From G713 sp034717835 (GTDB lineage Bacteria; Chloroflexota; Anaerolineae; B4-G1; SLSP01), in NCBI GenBank assembly GCA_034717835.1, contig JAYELZ010000256.1, forward strand, positions 1-64,000: a stretch of 64,000 bases of DNA. The letters run 5' to 3'. The translations under genes and the position numbers were made by a program. This document shows positions 7,401 to 16,063 of the stretch, piece after piece (position 1 is the first letter of the stretch; every line of letters begins with the position of its first letter). The notes beneath the pieces were generated by a model. It saw only the letters and a program-made list of their open reading frames with translations, was not told the origin of the DNA and made no database searches.

Positions 7401-7871
7401 ATGCCGAGAAGATATCGTCCAGCCAAGCGGAAGATTGAACCTGATATTCGTTATGGTAGTGTAGCGGTTGAGAAATTCATCAACCGGATGATGATGGGTG
7501 GTAAGAAGAGTATTTCTCGCCGAATTATGTACGATGCGCTAAGCAGTATTGAGGAACGGACCGGCAAACCTGCGTTAGAGGTTTTTGAAGAGGCAATGAA
7601 CAATGTCATGCCGTCGGTAGAGGTGCGGGCGCGCCGTGTGGGTGGTTCAACTTATCAAGTGCCTACCGAGGTTGACAGCTATCGTAGGAAGTCCCTGGGT
7701 ATTCGCTGGCTATTGCTAGCGGCGCGTAATCGGGGTGAACGTGGTATGTCCAATAAGTTGGCGGCAGAACTTTTAGATGCGGCCAATGGGGCGGGATCGG
7801 CCGTTAAGCGCCGCGAGGAAATTTATCGCATGGCGGAGGCCAATCGCGCATTTGCGCATTTGCGTTGGTAG
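7401..7871 (+). CDS. rpsG: 30S ribosomal protein S7
   Basis: 156 residues, the normal length. S7 nucleates assembly of the 30S head and contacts E-site tRNA. The N-terminal MPRRYRPAKRKIEPD, the beta-hairpin region around VGGSTYQVPTEV and the C-terminal AEANRAFAHLRW are characteristic. AGAGAGGTA precedes the ATG. Its place between rpsL and fusA is the conserved str-operon order; S7 is the feedback repressor of this operon in E. coli, which has not been shown here. Confidence 0.97.
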   Translation: MPRRYRPAKRKIEPDIRYGSVAVEKFINRMMMGGKKSISRRIMYDALSSIEERTGKPALEVFEEAMNNVMPSVEVRARRVGGSTYQVPTEVDSYRRKSLGIRWLLLAARNRGERGMSNKLAAELLDAANGAGSAVKRREEIYRMAEANRAFAHLRW

Positions 7872-7924
7872 TTTAGATTCAGGGTCGTCGTCGTAAGGGT
7901 TAGGTAGCGAGGGATTTAACGGCG

Positions 7925-10000
7925 ATGGTTAGTAAAGCACATTCACTGGCGAATATTAGAAATATCGGAATTATTGCCCACATTGATGCGGGGAAGACGA
8001 CGACGACTGAGCGGATTCTCTACTACACCGGGCGTACTCATCGGCTGGGAAACGTTGATGACGGTACCACGATTACGGATTGGATGATCCAAGAGCGTGA
8101 GCGTGGGATTACTATCACTTCAGCGGCTGTAACGTGTTTTTGGCGCGACTTTCAGATTAATATTGTTGACACGCCGGGACATATTGATTTCACCGCAGAG
8201 GTGCAGCGCAGTTTGCGAGTACTTGATGGTGGTGTGGCGATCTTTGATGGGGTGGTAGGAGTTGAGCCACAATCAGAGACGGTATGGCGTCAGGCGCGTT
8301 CGTTCGGGGTTCCCCTGGTGGTGTTCATCAATAAGATGGATAAGTTGGGGGCTAATTTTGAGCACGCAGTAGAGACGTTGCGCGAGCAACTGCATGCCAA
8401 TCCGGTAATAGTTCAGTGGCCGATTGGTGCAGAATCTAATTTCGAGGGTGTGGTGGATCTGCTGTCCTGGCGGGCGATAGTCTGGCAAGATAAATTGGGT
8501 GCGGAACTAAAAGAGGTTCCTATTCCAACTGCGTTATTGACAACGGCGCGTGCGGCCAGGGAAGTGATGATCGAGACCCTCGTAGAGACTGATGACGCAT
8601 TAATGATGCGCTATTTGGAGGGTGAGGAAATCCCCGCGGCGGATCTGCGAAGCGCTTTGCGAGCGGCTACCATTGTGGGTGACATGCAGCCGGTATTGTG
8701 CGGTTCAGCATTGCGAAACAAAGGGGTGCAATCTCTGTTGGATGCGGTGGTGGATTATCTGCCTTCACCAGTAGATGTCCCTCCTGTCCAGGGAGAGACT
8801 AATAAGGGTCCCCAGGAACGTTTGGCGAATTCGGAAGCACCGTTGGCTGCTTTGATCTTTAAAATTGCTACAGATCCCTATGCAGGGCGATTAGCTTATT
8901 TCCGCGTTTACTCTGGTGAGATACGCCGGGGTGAGGTTGTCTATAACGCGGGTAAAAGAACGCGCGAGCGGATACCTAAGCTGTTACGCATGTTCGCTGA
9001 TCATCGCGAGGAAGTAGATAAAATTGAAGCTGGCGACATCGGTGCCACGGTGGCCTTGAAGAATAGTTTTACTGGCGATACTCTCAGTGCCGTCAATGCT
9101 CCTATTATTTTAGAGAATATCGATTTCCCAGAGCCGGTAATTTCGGTGGCAGTTGAGCCAAAGACCATTGCTGATCAGGCCCGTCTTGAAGAGGCATTGG
9201 TTCGCTTGGCAGAAGAAGATCCTACCTTCGGGGTCAGGATAGACGAGGGTACAGGGCAGACGATCCTTTCGGGAATGGGAGAGCTCCATTTGGAGATTTT
9301 GGTGGATCGGATGTTGCGGGAATTCAACGTGCAGGCTAATGTGGGACGCCCGCGAGTGACGTACAAAGAAGCGATTACAAAATCTGCTTCGGCTGAGATA
9401 ATTTTTGACCGTATGTTGGCCGGTAAGTCGCAATATGCACGAGTCAATATCAGGGTCTCTCCACTGGAGGGCGGCGGAGAAGCATGTTTCGTGAGTGCTG
9501 TGAACACCGCGAGTTTTGCGAGCGATTTTGAGGCCGCTGTGCGTGCAGGTATTATGGAATCAATGGATAGTGGCTTTCTGGCGGGTTATCCGTTGGTTGG
9601 TTTGAAGGTTATATTGACTGGTGTTGGGGTAGATGAAGAGAAATCTACCGAGATGGCCTTCAAGGCCGCGGCAGCTCAGGCATTGCGAGTGGCGGTTGAG
9701 GCTGCCAGTCCGACGCTTTTGGAGCCAGTTATGAATGTGGAGGTCGTGGCTCCCGAGCGGTTTTTAGGGGACGTGTTGGGAGATCTCAACGGGCGGGGGG
9801 CAGATATACGGTTACTGAATCCGCGTGCGGGAGATGTGCAGGCAATTCTGGCCTATATTCCTCTGGTGCAGATGTTTGGCTACGCAACTGATTTACGTAG
9901 CTCAACGCAGGGAAGAGGAACATTCACGATGGAGTTTGATCATTATGATCCCGTCGCGTCTCAGAAGATGTCTACTATCCTTTATGGTAGTTGGTGTTAA
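7925..10000 (+). CDS. fusA: Elongation factor G
   Basis: 691 residues, the usual size of EF-G, the translocation GTPase. GTPase motifs are all canonical: AHIDAGKTTTT (G1), RERGITITSAA (G2), DTPGHIDF (G3), NKMDK (G4) and GSAL (G5). Domain IV and the C-terminal region with LRSSTQGRGTFTMEF are present. The intact switch I here contrasts with the altered switch I of the neighbouring tuf product. The Shine-Dalgarno before the ATG is weak, so the start is slightly less certain. It may also take part in ribosome recycling as bacterial EF-G normally does. Confidence 0.97.
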   Translation: MVSKAHSLANIRNIGIIAHIDAGKTTTTERILYYTGRTHRLGNVDDGTTITDWMIQERERGITITSAAVTCFWRDFQINIVDTPGHIDFTAEVQRSLRVLDGGVAIFDGVVGVEPQSETVWRQARSFGVPLVVFINKMDKLGANFEHAVETLREQLHANPVIVQWPIGAESNFEGVVDLLSWRAIVWQDKLGAELKEVPIPTALLTTARAAREVMIETLVETDDALMMRYLEGEEIPAADLRSALRAATIVGDMQPVLCGSALRNKGVQSLLDAVVDYLPSPVDVPPVQGETNKGPQERLANSEAPLAALIFKIATDPYAGRLAYFRVYSGEIRRGEVVYNAGKRTRERIPKLLRMFADHREEVDKIEAGDIGATVALKNSFTGDTLSAVNAPIILENIDFPEPVISVAVEPKTIADQARLEEALVRLAEEDPTFGVRIDEGTGQTILSGMGELHLEILVDRMLREFNVQANVGRPRVTYKEAITKSASAEIIFDRMLAGKSQYARVNIRVSPLEGGGEACFVSAVNTASFASDFEAAVRAGIMESMDSGFLAGYPLVGLKVILTGVGVDEEKSTEMAFKAAAAQALRVAVEAASPTLLEPVMNVEVVAPERFLGDVLGDLNGRGADIRLLNPRAGDVQAILAYIPLVQMFGYATDLRSSTQGRGTFTMEFDHYDPVASQKMSTILYGSWC

Positions 10001-10048
10001 AGAGCAATTGGATTATATAAGTAAAATAAGTGATAAGGAGAGAATACA

Positions 10049-11266
10049 ATGGCTAAGGAGAAATTTGAACGCACTAAGCCGCATGTGAATGTTGGTACGA
10101 TTGGTCACATTGATCATGGCAAAACGACATTGACGGCTGCAATTACGCGCGTACTATCAACTAAGGGTTGGTCAGATTATAAGGCTTATGATGAAGTAGC
10201 AAAGGCGGATGCTAAGATGTTCCGCCGTGACGCGACCAAGATTCTAACGGTTGCTATTTCTCACGTGGAATATGAGACTGAAAATCGTCACTACGCTCAC
10301 GTGGATTGCCCTGGCCACCGTGACTACATTAAAAACATGATCACGGGTGCTGCGCAGATGGACGGCGCGATTTTGGTGGTTTCCGCGGTTGATGGCCCTA
10401 TGCCCCAGACCCGCGAGCACATCTTGCTGGCCCGTCAGGTTGAGGTCCCCGCAGTTGTAGTCTTCCTGAACAAGGTTGACTTGATGGATGACCCCGAGCT
10501 CCTGGAGCTGGTGGAGTTGGAGATCGCTGAGTTGCTGGATTCTTACGGCTTCCCCGGCGATGAGATTCCAATTGTGCGTGGCTCCGCGCTTGAGGCGTTG
10601 AATTGTGAGAGCGATGATCCTGAAGATCCAGCCTATGCCCCCATTTGGGAGCTGATGCGGGTGATCGATGACTACATTCCCACCCCGGAACGTGACGAGG
10701 ATCGCCCTTTCTTGATGCCCATTGAGGATGTTTTCTCCATCAAAGGGCGTGGCACGGTAGTAACCGGGCGTGTTACTCGTGGTACGATGAAGCCCAATAC
10801 ACCGGTTCAACTGGTGGGGTTGGAAGAAAAACCGCGCGAAACCGTAGTTACCTCCATGGAGATGTTTCACAAGATACTAGATGAGGTTAAGGCTGGTGAT
10901 AATGCCGGTTTGTTGCTTCGTGGCGTGGGCAAGGATGAGGTCGGTCGTGGTATCGTTGTCGCTAAACCTGGCTCCATTATGGCTAAGCGGCATTTCAAGG
11001 CTGAGGTTTATATCCTCAAGCGCGATGAAGGTGGACGACACAAGCCATTCTTCACTGGTTATAAACCGCAGTTCTATATTCGCACCATGGATGTTACTGG
11101 TCAAATCTCTCTCCCCGAGGGTGTGGAGATGGTGATGCCTGGTGATAGATGCGAGATGAAAGTTGAGTTGATTTACCCGGTGGCTCTAGAGAAGGGCGCG
11201 CGCTTCGCTATTCGTGAAGGGGGGTTGACGGTTGGTGCAGGCGCTATTACTGAGGTGTTGGACTAA
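10049..11266 (+). CDS. tuf: Elongation factor Tu, divergent in switch I
   Basis: 405 residues in the standard str-operon position; AAGGAGAG precedes the ATG. EF-Tu delivers aminoacyl-tRNA to the ribosome. G1 (HIDHGKTTLT, 20-29), G3 (DCPGH, 86-90, with the catalytic His90), G4 (NKVD, 141-144) and G5 (GSAL, 178-181) are present. The effector loop is not normal: the usual KAPEERxRGITIN is replaced by KADAKMFRRDATKILTVAI (52-70). That is about five residues longer, with RGITI read as KILTV; only the Mg-binding Thr (Thr67) is kept. Other deviations at usually fixed places are Arg91 after the G3 motif (commonly Ala), VTRG for VERG, and GGLTVGAG for GGRTVGAG near the C-terminus. The frame is uninterrupted and codon choice is ordinary, so this is not a sequencing error or decayed copy. 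It may be the only EF-Tu or one of two; this window cannot say. Confidence 0.93.
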   Translation: MAKEKFERTKPHVNVGTIGHIDHGKTTLTAAITRVLSTKGWSDYKAYDEVAKADAKMFRRDATKILTVAISHVEYETENRHYAHVDCPGHRDYIKNMITGAAQMDGAILVVSAVDGPMPQTREHILLARQVEVPAVVVFLNKVDLMDDPELLELVELEIAELLDSYGFPGDEIPIVRGSALEALNCESDDPEDPAYAPIWELMRVIDDYIPTPERDEDRPFLMPIEDVFSIKGRGTVVTGRVTRGTMKPNTPVQLVGLEEKPRETVVTSMEMFHKILDEVKAGDNAGLLLRGVGKDEVGRGIVVAKPGSIMAKRHFKAEVYILKRDEGGRHKPFFTGYKPQFYIRTMDVTGQISLPEGVEMVMPGDRCEMKVELIYPVALEKGARFAIREGGLTVGAGAITEVLD

Positions 11267-11293
11267 GCTGGCTAGTTTTAATTCAGGTGGTTT

Positions 11294-11602
11294 ATGAGCA
11301 AACAGCGTATTCGAATTCGACTTAAGGCGTATGATCATAGATTGTTGGATGAATCTGCCTCGCGTATTGTTGAGGCGGCTGAGCGTACTGGGGTAGGTGT
11401 GGTTGGGCCAGTACCTTTGCCGACAAGGAAAGAGCGTTTTACCTTACGCCGTTCCCCGTTTATTGATAAAGATAGTCACGAACACTTTGAAATCCGCACG
11501 CACAAGCGTTTGATTGATATTGTGGAGCCGGATTCAAAAACGATTGACACCCTGATGCGGCTTAATATGCCCGCAGGCGTGGATATTGAGATAAAGCTCT
11601 AA
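11294..11602 (+). CDS. rpsJ: 30S ribosomal protein S10
   Basis: 102 residues, typical for S10 (NusE), which also joins the antitermination complex with NusB. MSKQRIRIRLKAYDHRLLD, the loop GPVPLPTRKERFTLRRSPF and the C-terminal PAGVDIEIKL are signatures. The gene directly follows tuf (27 bases), so the str and S10 operons are joined. TTCAGGTGG precedes the ATG. Confidence 0.97.
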   Translation: MSKQRIRIRLKAYDHRLLDESASRIVEAAERTGVGVVGPVPLPTRKERFTLRRSPFIDKDSHEHFEIRTHKRLIDIVEPDSKTIDTLMRLNMPAGVDIEIKL

Positions 11603-11623
11603 GGGTTGTGTCTGAGACTAGAT

Positions 11624-11690
11624 CTCAGTGATCTTTCTGATTTATCACTCCCCCCCCCGGTGGATTTGCTGTTGGGGGGGGATGGTGTGA
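11624..11690 (+). promoter_or_regulatory. Alternative stem-loops between rpsJ and rplC
   Basis: A run of nine C (11650-11658) faces a run of eight G (11674-11681), and the flanks TCAC and GTGA can extend the stem. The bases ATCACT before the C-run can instead pair with AGTGAT about 17 bases upstream. The two pairings exclude each other, as in attenuator-type leaders. No T-run follows, so translation control or mRNA processing is as likely as termination. The function is inferred. Confidence 0.5.
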
Positions 11691-11754
11691 ATCGGACTCA
11701 GGGATGATGTGGCGAATTAAGATGCTGGCAGTCCCAGGGAGGTAGTTGAGGAAA

Positions 11755-12405
11755 ATGAAAGGTATTTTAGGAAAGAAAGTAGGGATGACCCAGGTGATTA
11801 CGGAGGTTGGTGATGTAGTGCCGGTCACAGTGGTGGAAGCTGGCCCCTGCTACGTGTCTCAGGTGCGGACTATAGAACGGGATGGCTATCGTGCGGTGCA
11901 GTTGGGCTACGAAGAGGCGAAACCGAAGCATCTAACCAAGGGACAAAAAGGGCACTTGGCGAAGAACGATATTCCGGCGTTGCGTTATTTGCGTGAGATT
12001 CGCATGAGTGAAGGCGAGGAGTACGAAGTCGGGCAAGTCATCAAGGTTGATATCTTCCAGCCCGGTGAGCGAGTGGATATTGTGGGTATTTCCAAGGGCC
12101 GAGGTTTTGCCGGTGTGGTGAAGCGTTATGGCTTTGCTGGCGGGCCGAAAACCCACGGTCAATCCGATCGTCTGCGTGCGCCAGGTTCTATTGGAGCTTG
12201 TGCTTCGCCTGGTCGTGTATGGAAGGGCATGCGTATGCCTGGACATATGGGGGCCAAACGCGTAACATCCCAGAATATTGAAGTAATTGTAGTTGATCCT
12301 GAACGCAATCTGCTGGCTGTCAAGGGGAGTGTCCCTGGGGCGAATGGTGGATTGGTGCAGGTGAAACTCACTCGCAAGCAGCGGGTTCTGAAGGGAGGTA
12401 AGTAA
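11755..12405 (+). CDS. rplC: 50S ribosomal protein L3
   Basis: 216 residues from the ATG at 11755; a TTG three codons upstream lies only two bases from the AGGGAGGT motif and is less likely. L3 binds near the peptidyl-transferase centre and starts 50S assembly. MKGILGKKVGMTQ, GFAGVVKRYGFAGGPKTHG and PGSIGACASPGRVWKGMRMPG are typical, with the loop that carries the methylated Gln in E. coli. It is separated from rpsJ by a 152-base structured gap and followed two bases later by rplD. Confidence 0.97.
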   Translation: MKGILGKKVGMTQVITEVGDVVPVTVVEAGPCYVSQVRTIERDGYRAVQLGYEEAKPKHLTKGQKGHLAKNDIPALRYLREIRMSEGEEYEVGQVIKVDIFQPGERVDIVGISKGRGFAGVVKRYGFAGGPKTHGQSDRLRAPGSIGACASPGRVWKGMRMPGHMGAKRVTSQNIEVIVVDPERNLLAVKGSVPGANGGLVQVKLTRKQRVLKGGK

Positions 12406-12407
12406 AG

Positions 12408-13070
12408 ATGCGCGTTCCTGTGTTGAACATGCAGGGTGAGACGGTCGAAGAGATCGAGCTGCATTCTGGAATTTTTGAAGCTCCGGTGAATGTTCCCTTG
12501 ATGCATCAGGCTCTTGTGCGGCAGCTGGCGAATGCTCGTCAGGGCACGCATAGTACCAAGACGCGAGGGGAGAACAATCGCACCAAGGCGAAGTGGTTTC
12601 GGCAAAAGGGCACTGGTCGCGCGCGACACGGTAGCCGGAATGCCCCCATTTTTGTGGGTGGGGGTGTTGCTCATGGGCCTAAACCGCACGGTTACAAGAA
12701 ACGGATGCCGCGTAAAATGCAACGAGCCGCTTTGCGTTCTTTGTTGACGGTTTTGCTATCAGAAGAACGGTTGGTGGTGGTAGATGATGTGCAGCTACCG
12801 GCACCTAAAACGAAAGAGGCCGTTAAGGTATTACGGAATTTAGCGGTTGAGGGGAAGGTTTTGATTTTATTGGCGGAAGGCAACGCTCTGGTAGAGCGGG
12901 CAGTGCGTAATTTGCCTAAGGTAGATACTTTGCGTGCTGGCTATCTGAATGTGCGAGATGGCTTGAGTGCAGATCATCTGATCATGCCGCTATCTGCGCT
13001 TGCCGTCTTAGAATCCCTTTTGGGGAAACCCTCCTGGCAGAAGTCCGCGACTGATTCGGTGGAGGAGTGA
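12408..13070 (+). CDS. rplD: 50S ribosomal protein L4
   Basis: 220 residues. L4 lines the peptide exit tunnel through an extended loop, visible here as GTHSTKTRGENNRTKAKWF and the Gly/Arg-rich KGTGRARHGSRNAP. In E. coli L4 is the autoregulator of the S10 operon; the stem-loops between rpsJ and rplC could be a target here, but that is only inference. The ATG follows AGGGAGGTAAGTAAAG and begins two bases after the rplC stop. Confidence 0.96.
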   Translation: MRVPVLNMQGETVEEIELHSGIFEAPVNVPLMHQALVRQLANARQGTHSTKTRGENNRTKAKWFRQKGTGRARHGSRNAPIFVGGGVAHGPKPHGYKKRMPRKMQRAALRSLLTVLLSEERLVVVDDVQLPAPKTKEAVKVLRNLAVEGKVLILLAEGNALVERAVRNLPKVDTLRAGYLNVRDGLSADHLIMPLSALAVLESLLGKPSWQKSATDSVEE

Positions 13071-13074
13071 TATT

Positions 13075-13362
13075 ATGAATATTTATGATGTGGTTATCGT
13101 CCCTATCTCTACTGAGAAATCAGAAGAGATAAAGTGGGATGGCAAATACACCTTTGAGGTACATCCCAAGTCTAATAAGAGCGAGATTAAGAAAGCTGTT
13201 GAGGCTATTTATAAGGTGGAGGTTACTTCCGTAAATACCATGATCATGCCTGCCAAGTTCTCTGGTTCGGCGGGACGCCGTCGAGGGGTACGGAGCAAGG
13301 TTTGGAAGAAGGCTATTGTCTCGCTGGCTCCTGGGCAGCGCATCGTGGCGTTGGAGGCATAA
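13075..13362 (+). CDS. rplW: 50S ribosomal protein L23
   Basis: 95 residues. L23 sits at the tunnel exit and docks trigger factor and SRP. The N-terminal IVPISTEKS and the central YTFEVHPKSNKSEIKKAVEA followed by VTSVNTM are characteristic. GGAGGAG lies before the ATG, inside the end of rplD. It ends two bases before rplB. Confidence 0.96.
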   Translation: MNIYDVVIVPISTEKSEEIKWDGKYTFEVHPKSNKSEIKKAVEAIYKVEVTSVNTMIMPAKFSGSAGRRRGVRSKVWKKAIVSLAPGQRIVALEA

Positions 13363-13364
13363 TT

Positions 13365-14207
13365 ATGGGAATTAAAAAATATAAACCTACATCTCCTGGC
13401 CGCCGTGGAATGACGGGCTATACGTTCGAGGAAATTACGCGGAATGAACCGGAGAAAAGACTACTGCGCCCACTGCATAAAAAAGCGGGTCGTAATGCTT
13501 ATGGACGGATTACAGTGCATCACCGTGGGGGTGGACATCGCCGCAAGTATCGGCTGATTGATTTCCGCCGTAATAAATTTGGTATTCCGGCCCGTGTGGA
13601 CAGTATTGAGTATGATCCTAACCGTTCAGCGCGGATTGCTTTGTTAATTTATGCTGATGGCGAGAAACGTTACATTATTGCTCCGCTGGGCTTGAAGGTG
13701 GGCGATAGCGTTATCAGTGATAACGGGCCAGTGGAATTGAATGTTGGTAATGCCACTCCGTTAGCCAATATCACAGTTGGCACCACGGTGCATAACGTGG
13801 AACTTTACCCAGGGCGTGGTGGACAGTTGGCGCGTGCGGCTGGTGTAGTGGCTCGCGTGGTGGGGCGAGAGGATGACTATGTGGTCTTGCGCCTGCCCAG
13901 CACTGAGTTGCGGCGAGTACGCAAGGAATGTTTGGCCACCATTGGACAGGTAGGTAACGTTGAACATGCTAATATCAAGTTAGGGAAAGCCGGTCGAAAA
14001 CGCTGGCGTGGTTGGCGCCCGACGGTTCGTGGTTCGGCGCGCTCGCCGCGTGACCATCCCCATGGTGGTGGTGAAGGTCGCTCCCCGATTGGGATGCCTG
14101 GCCCAAAATCCCCGTGGGGTTGGTACACCTTAGGGCGTAAGACACGCCACAACCGTGCGACAGATAAGTACATTGTGCGCCGTCGTCGAAAAGGCCGCGA
14201 AAGGTAA
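13365..14207 (+). CDS. rplB: 50S ribosomal protein L2
   Basis: 280 residues from the ATG at 13365; the frame is open further upstream inside rplW, but MGIKKYKPTSPGRRGMTG is the standard N-terminus. L2 is needed for subunit association and peptidyl transfer. HHRGGGHRRKYR, the SH3-like region and the C-terminal DHPHGGGEGRSPIG, with the conserved His, are present. The gene is translationally close to rplW. Confidence 0.97.
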   Translation: MGIKKYKPTSPGRRGMTGYTFEEITRNEPEKRLLRPLHKKAGRNAYGRITVHHRGGGHRRKYRLIDFRRNKFGIPARVDSIEYDPNRSARIALLIYADGEKRYIIAPLGLKVGDSVISDNGPVELNVGNATPLANITVGTTVHNVELYPGRGGQLARAAGVVARVVGREDDYVVLRLPSTELRRVRKECLATIGQVGNVEHANIKLGKAGRKRWRGWRPTVRGSARSPRDHPHGGGEGRSPIGMPGPKSPWGWYTLGRKTRHNRATDKYIVRRRRKGRER

Positions 14208-14222
14208 ACGGGAGGTAAGTAG

Positions 14223-14519
14223 ATGTCGCGTTCTCTGAAAAAAGGGCCCTATATTAGCCCCAAATTGTTGAAAAAAGTTGAAGAAATGAATCGTGTTGGG
14301 CAAAAACGAGTTATCCGTACTTGGTCGCGGGCCTCTGTTGTATTCCCGCAAATGGTCGGGCATACGCTTGCCGTACACGATGGCCGTCGTCATGTTCCTA
14401 TTTATATTACGGAGAATATGGTCGGCCACCGACTAGGTGAATTTGCGCCTACACGAATCTTCCGCGGCCATAGCAGACGTGGTTCTAGTGCTGACGAAGA
14501 TCGTAAGTCTAGGGTATAG
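14223..14519 (+). CDS. rpsS: 30S ribosomal protein S19
   Basis: 98 residues. S19 lies in the 30S head and pairs with S13. MSRSLKKGPYISPKLLKKV, TWSRASVVFPQMVGHT and FAPTRIFRGHSR are signature stretches. GGGAGGTAAGTAG precedes the ATG. It lies in the conserved rplB-rpsS-rplV order. Confidence 0.97.
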   Translation: MSRSLKKGPYISPKLLKKVEEMNRVGQKRVIRTWSRASVVFPQMVGHTLAVHDGRRHVPIYITENMVGHRLGEFAPTRIFRGHSRRGSSADEDRKSRV

Positions 14520-14539
14520 TAAGAGTGGAGTAGGAAATT

Positions 14540-14896
14540 ATGGCAGAGAGAGTTAGAGCGCAAGCTAAACATATTCATATGTCGCCTCGTAAGGTGCGGC
14601 GGATTTTATCTCCGTTTCGGGGGATGAATGCGCGGAAAGCACTTTATTTGCTGAATGAGATGCCCCACGCGGCAACAGTTCCCGTTGCGAAGTTAGTGCG
14701 TTCTGCTATCGCTAATGCAGAGGTGAAGGGGTTGGATCTTGATAGTTTGTATATCGTGCAGTTGATGGCGGACGAAGGTGCCGGCGTCATGCCGGGTAAA
14801 GGCTGGCGGGCACGTTGGGGTGGGCGTGGACGGTATAAGCCCATTCGTAAGCGATCTTCTCATATTACCGTTGTCCTTGAAGAGCGATTTGAGTAG
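14540..14896 (+). CDS. rplV: 50S ribosomal protein L22
   Basis: 118 residues. L22 lines the exit tunnel and its beta-hairpin is the site of macrolide-resistance changes. HIHMSPRKVRRI and ARKALYLLNEMPHAA are typical of the N-terminal half, and the C-terminal hairpin contains ADEGAGVMPGKGWRARWGG, slightly unlike the common RA.GRA..I.KR form. It is preceded by AGTAGGAAATT and followed by rpsC. Confidence 0.95.
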   Translation: MAERVRAQAKHIHMSPRKVRRILSPFRGMNARKALYLLNEMPHAATVPVAKLVRSAIANAEVKGLDLDSLYIVQLMADEGAGVMPGKGWRARWGGRGRYKPIRKRSSHITVVLEERFE

Positions 14897-14916
14897 GTTA
14901 GGTAAGGAGGCGAGTC

Positions 14917-15594
14917 TTGGGTCGTAAAGTTCATCCCTATGGTTTTCGTCTAGGCATTATCCGGGATTGGAAGTCGCGGTGGTATGCTGAAGGGCGGGAC
15001 TATGTTAAGTTTCTAGAAGAAGATCGCAAAATCCGTGAGCTGGTTTATGTTGATATGCGGTCTCATACCAGGGACGGTCAGTCGGCAGTCTCGCGTGTCG
15101 AGATTGAGCGGTTTCCACCTAACCAGGTATCGGTGATTATTTGGACCTCGCGGCCCGGCGTTGCTATCGGGCGCAAAGGTGCGAATGTTAAAGCGCTCCG
15201 GAGCAAGCTGGAAAAACTAACTGCTGGTAAACGGGTCCACGTTGATGTCCATGAGGTTGAGAATCCCGATCTGGACGCGAAGCTGGTAGCTGAGAGTATC
15301 GTGGCACAATTGGAAAAGCGAATTTACCATAACCGGGCGATGAAACGCGCGGTGCGTCAAGCGATGCGTTCTGGAGCTGAAGGCATTAAAATCATGTGTA
15401 AGGGCCGCCTTTCAGGTTCTGAGATGACGCGCCGTGAGTGGATGCATGAAGGGCGTGTGCCGTTGCAGACACTACGTGCTGATATTGACTATGCTTTGGA
15501 AGAAGCGCGGACAATGTCTGGCTATATTGGCGTGAAAGTCTGGATTTATAAAGGCGAAATCTTGGCTCCAGAGGCCGCCACTAAAGCCAGCTGA
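14917..15594 (+). CDS. rpsC: 30S ribosomal protein S3
   Basis: 225 residues from a TTG start, chosen because TAAGGAGG lies just before it and the product begins MGRKVHPYGFRLGI as S3 should. S3 forms part of the mRNA entry site. The KH domain motif PGVAIGRKGANVK and the C-terminal KIMCKGRLSGSEMTRREW are clear. It lies in the S10 order between rplV and rplP. Confidence 0.96.
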   Translation: MGRKVHPYGFRLGIIRDWKSRWYAEGRDYVKFLEEDRKIRELVYVDMRSHTRDGQSAVSRVEIERFPPNQVSVIIWTSRPGVAIGRKGANVKALRSKLEKLTAGKRVHVDVHEVENPDLDAKLVAESIVAQLEKRIYHNRAMKRAVRQAMRSGAEGIKIMCKGRLSGSEMTRREWMHEGRVPLQTLRADIDYALEEARTMSGYIGVKVWIYKGEILAPEAATKAS

Positions 15595-15628
15595 TGGTAG
15601 CTGTGCATGATGGTTAGGAGGTAGGATT

Positions 15629-16060
15629 ATGTTAATGCCTAAAAGGGTAAAGTACCGTATGCAACATCGTGGGCGCATGAAGGGGAAAGCGTCCCGAGGT
15701 GTGGAAGTTGATTTTGGTGATTATGGTTTGCAGGCGCTGGAACCTGCCTGGATAACGGCGCGGCAGATTGAATCTGCGCGTCGGGCTATCGTTCGCCATA
15801 TGCGTCGACGTGGGAAGTATTGGATTCGTATCTTCCCTGATAAGTCGGTTTCTGCAAAACCGGCTGAGTCACGCATGGGAAAAGGCAAAGGTATGGTGGA
15901 CCATTGGGTGGCCGTGGTGCGCCCTGGACGAGTCATGTTTGAGGTCAGTGGCGTGGAAAAGGATATGGCTTTAGCGGCACTGCGCTTGGCCGCGCATAAA
16001 ATGCCCATTAAAACCCAGGTAATTACACGGTTGGAGTTGGGCGAATCAACGGGAGAATAG
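15629..16060 (+). CDS. rplP: 50S ribosomal protein L16
   Basis: 143 residues; a second ATG two codons in (15635) is also possible, since both MLMPKR and MPKR occur in the family. L16 contacts the A-site tRNA elbow. QHRGRMKGKASRG, FGDYGLQALEPAWIT and GKGKGMVDHWVAVVRPGR are hallmarks. TTAGGAGGTAGG precedes the start. The stop is almost directly followed by rpmC. Confidence 0.96.
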   Translation: MLMPKRVKYRMQHRGRMKGKASRGVEVDFGDYGLQALEPAWITARQIESARRAIVRHMRRRGKYWIRIFPDKSVSAKPAESRMGKGKGMVDHWVAVVRPGRVMFEVSGVEKDMALAALRLAAHKMPIKTQVITRLELGESTGE

Positions 16061-16063
16061 GTG

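Noticed and set aside
10199..10260. Frameshift or sequencing error in tuf switch I
   Set aside because: The frame stays open and returns to the family sequence on both sides without any shift; an error would need two compensating indels, and the segment is five residues longer as a clean multiple of three.
13302..13364. N-terminal extension of L2 into rplW
   Set aside because: L2 begins at the ATG at 13365, matching the family N-terminus; the upstream part is just an open frame.
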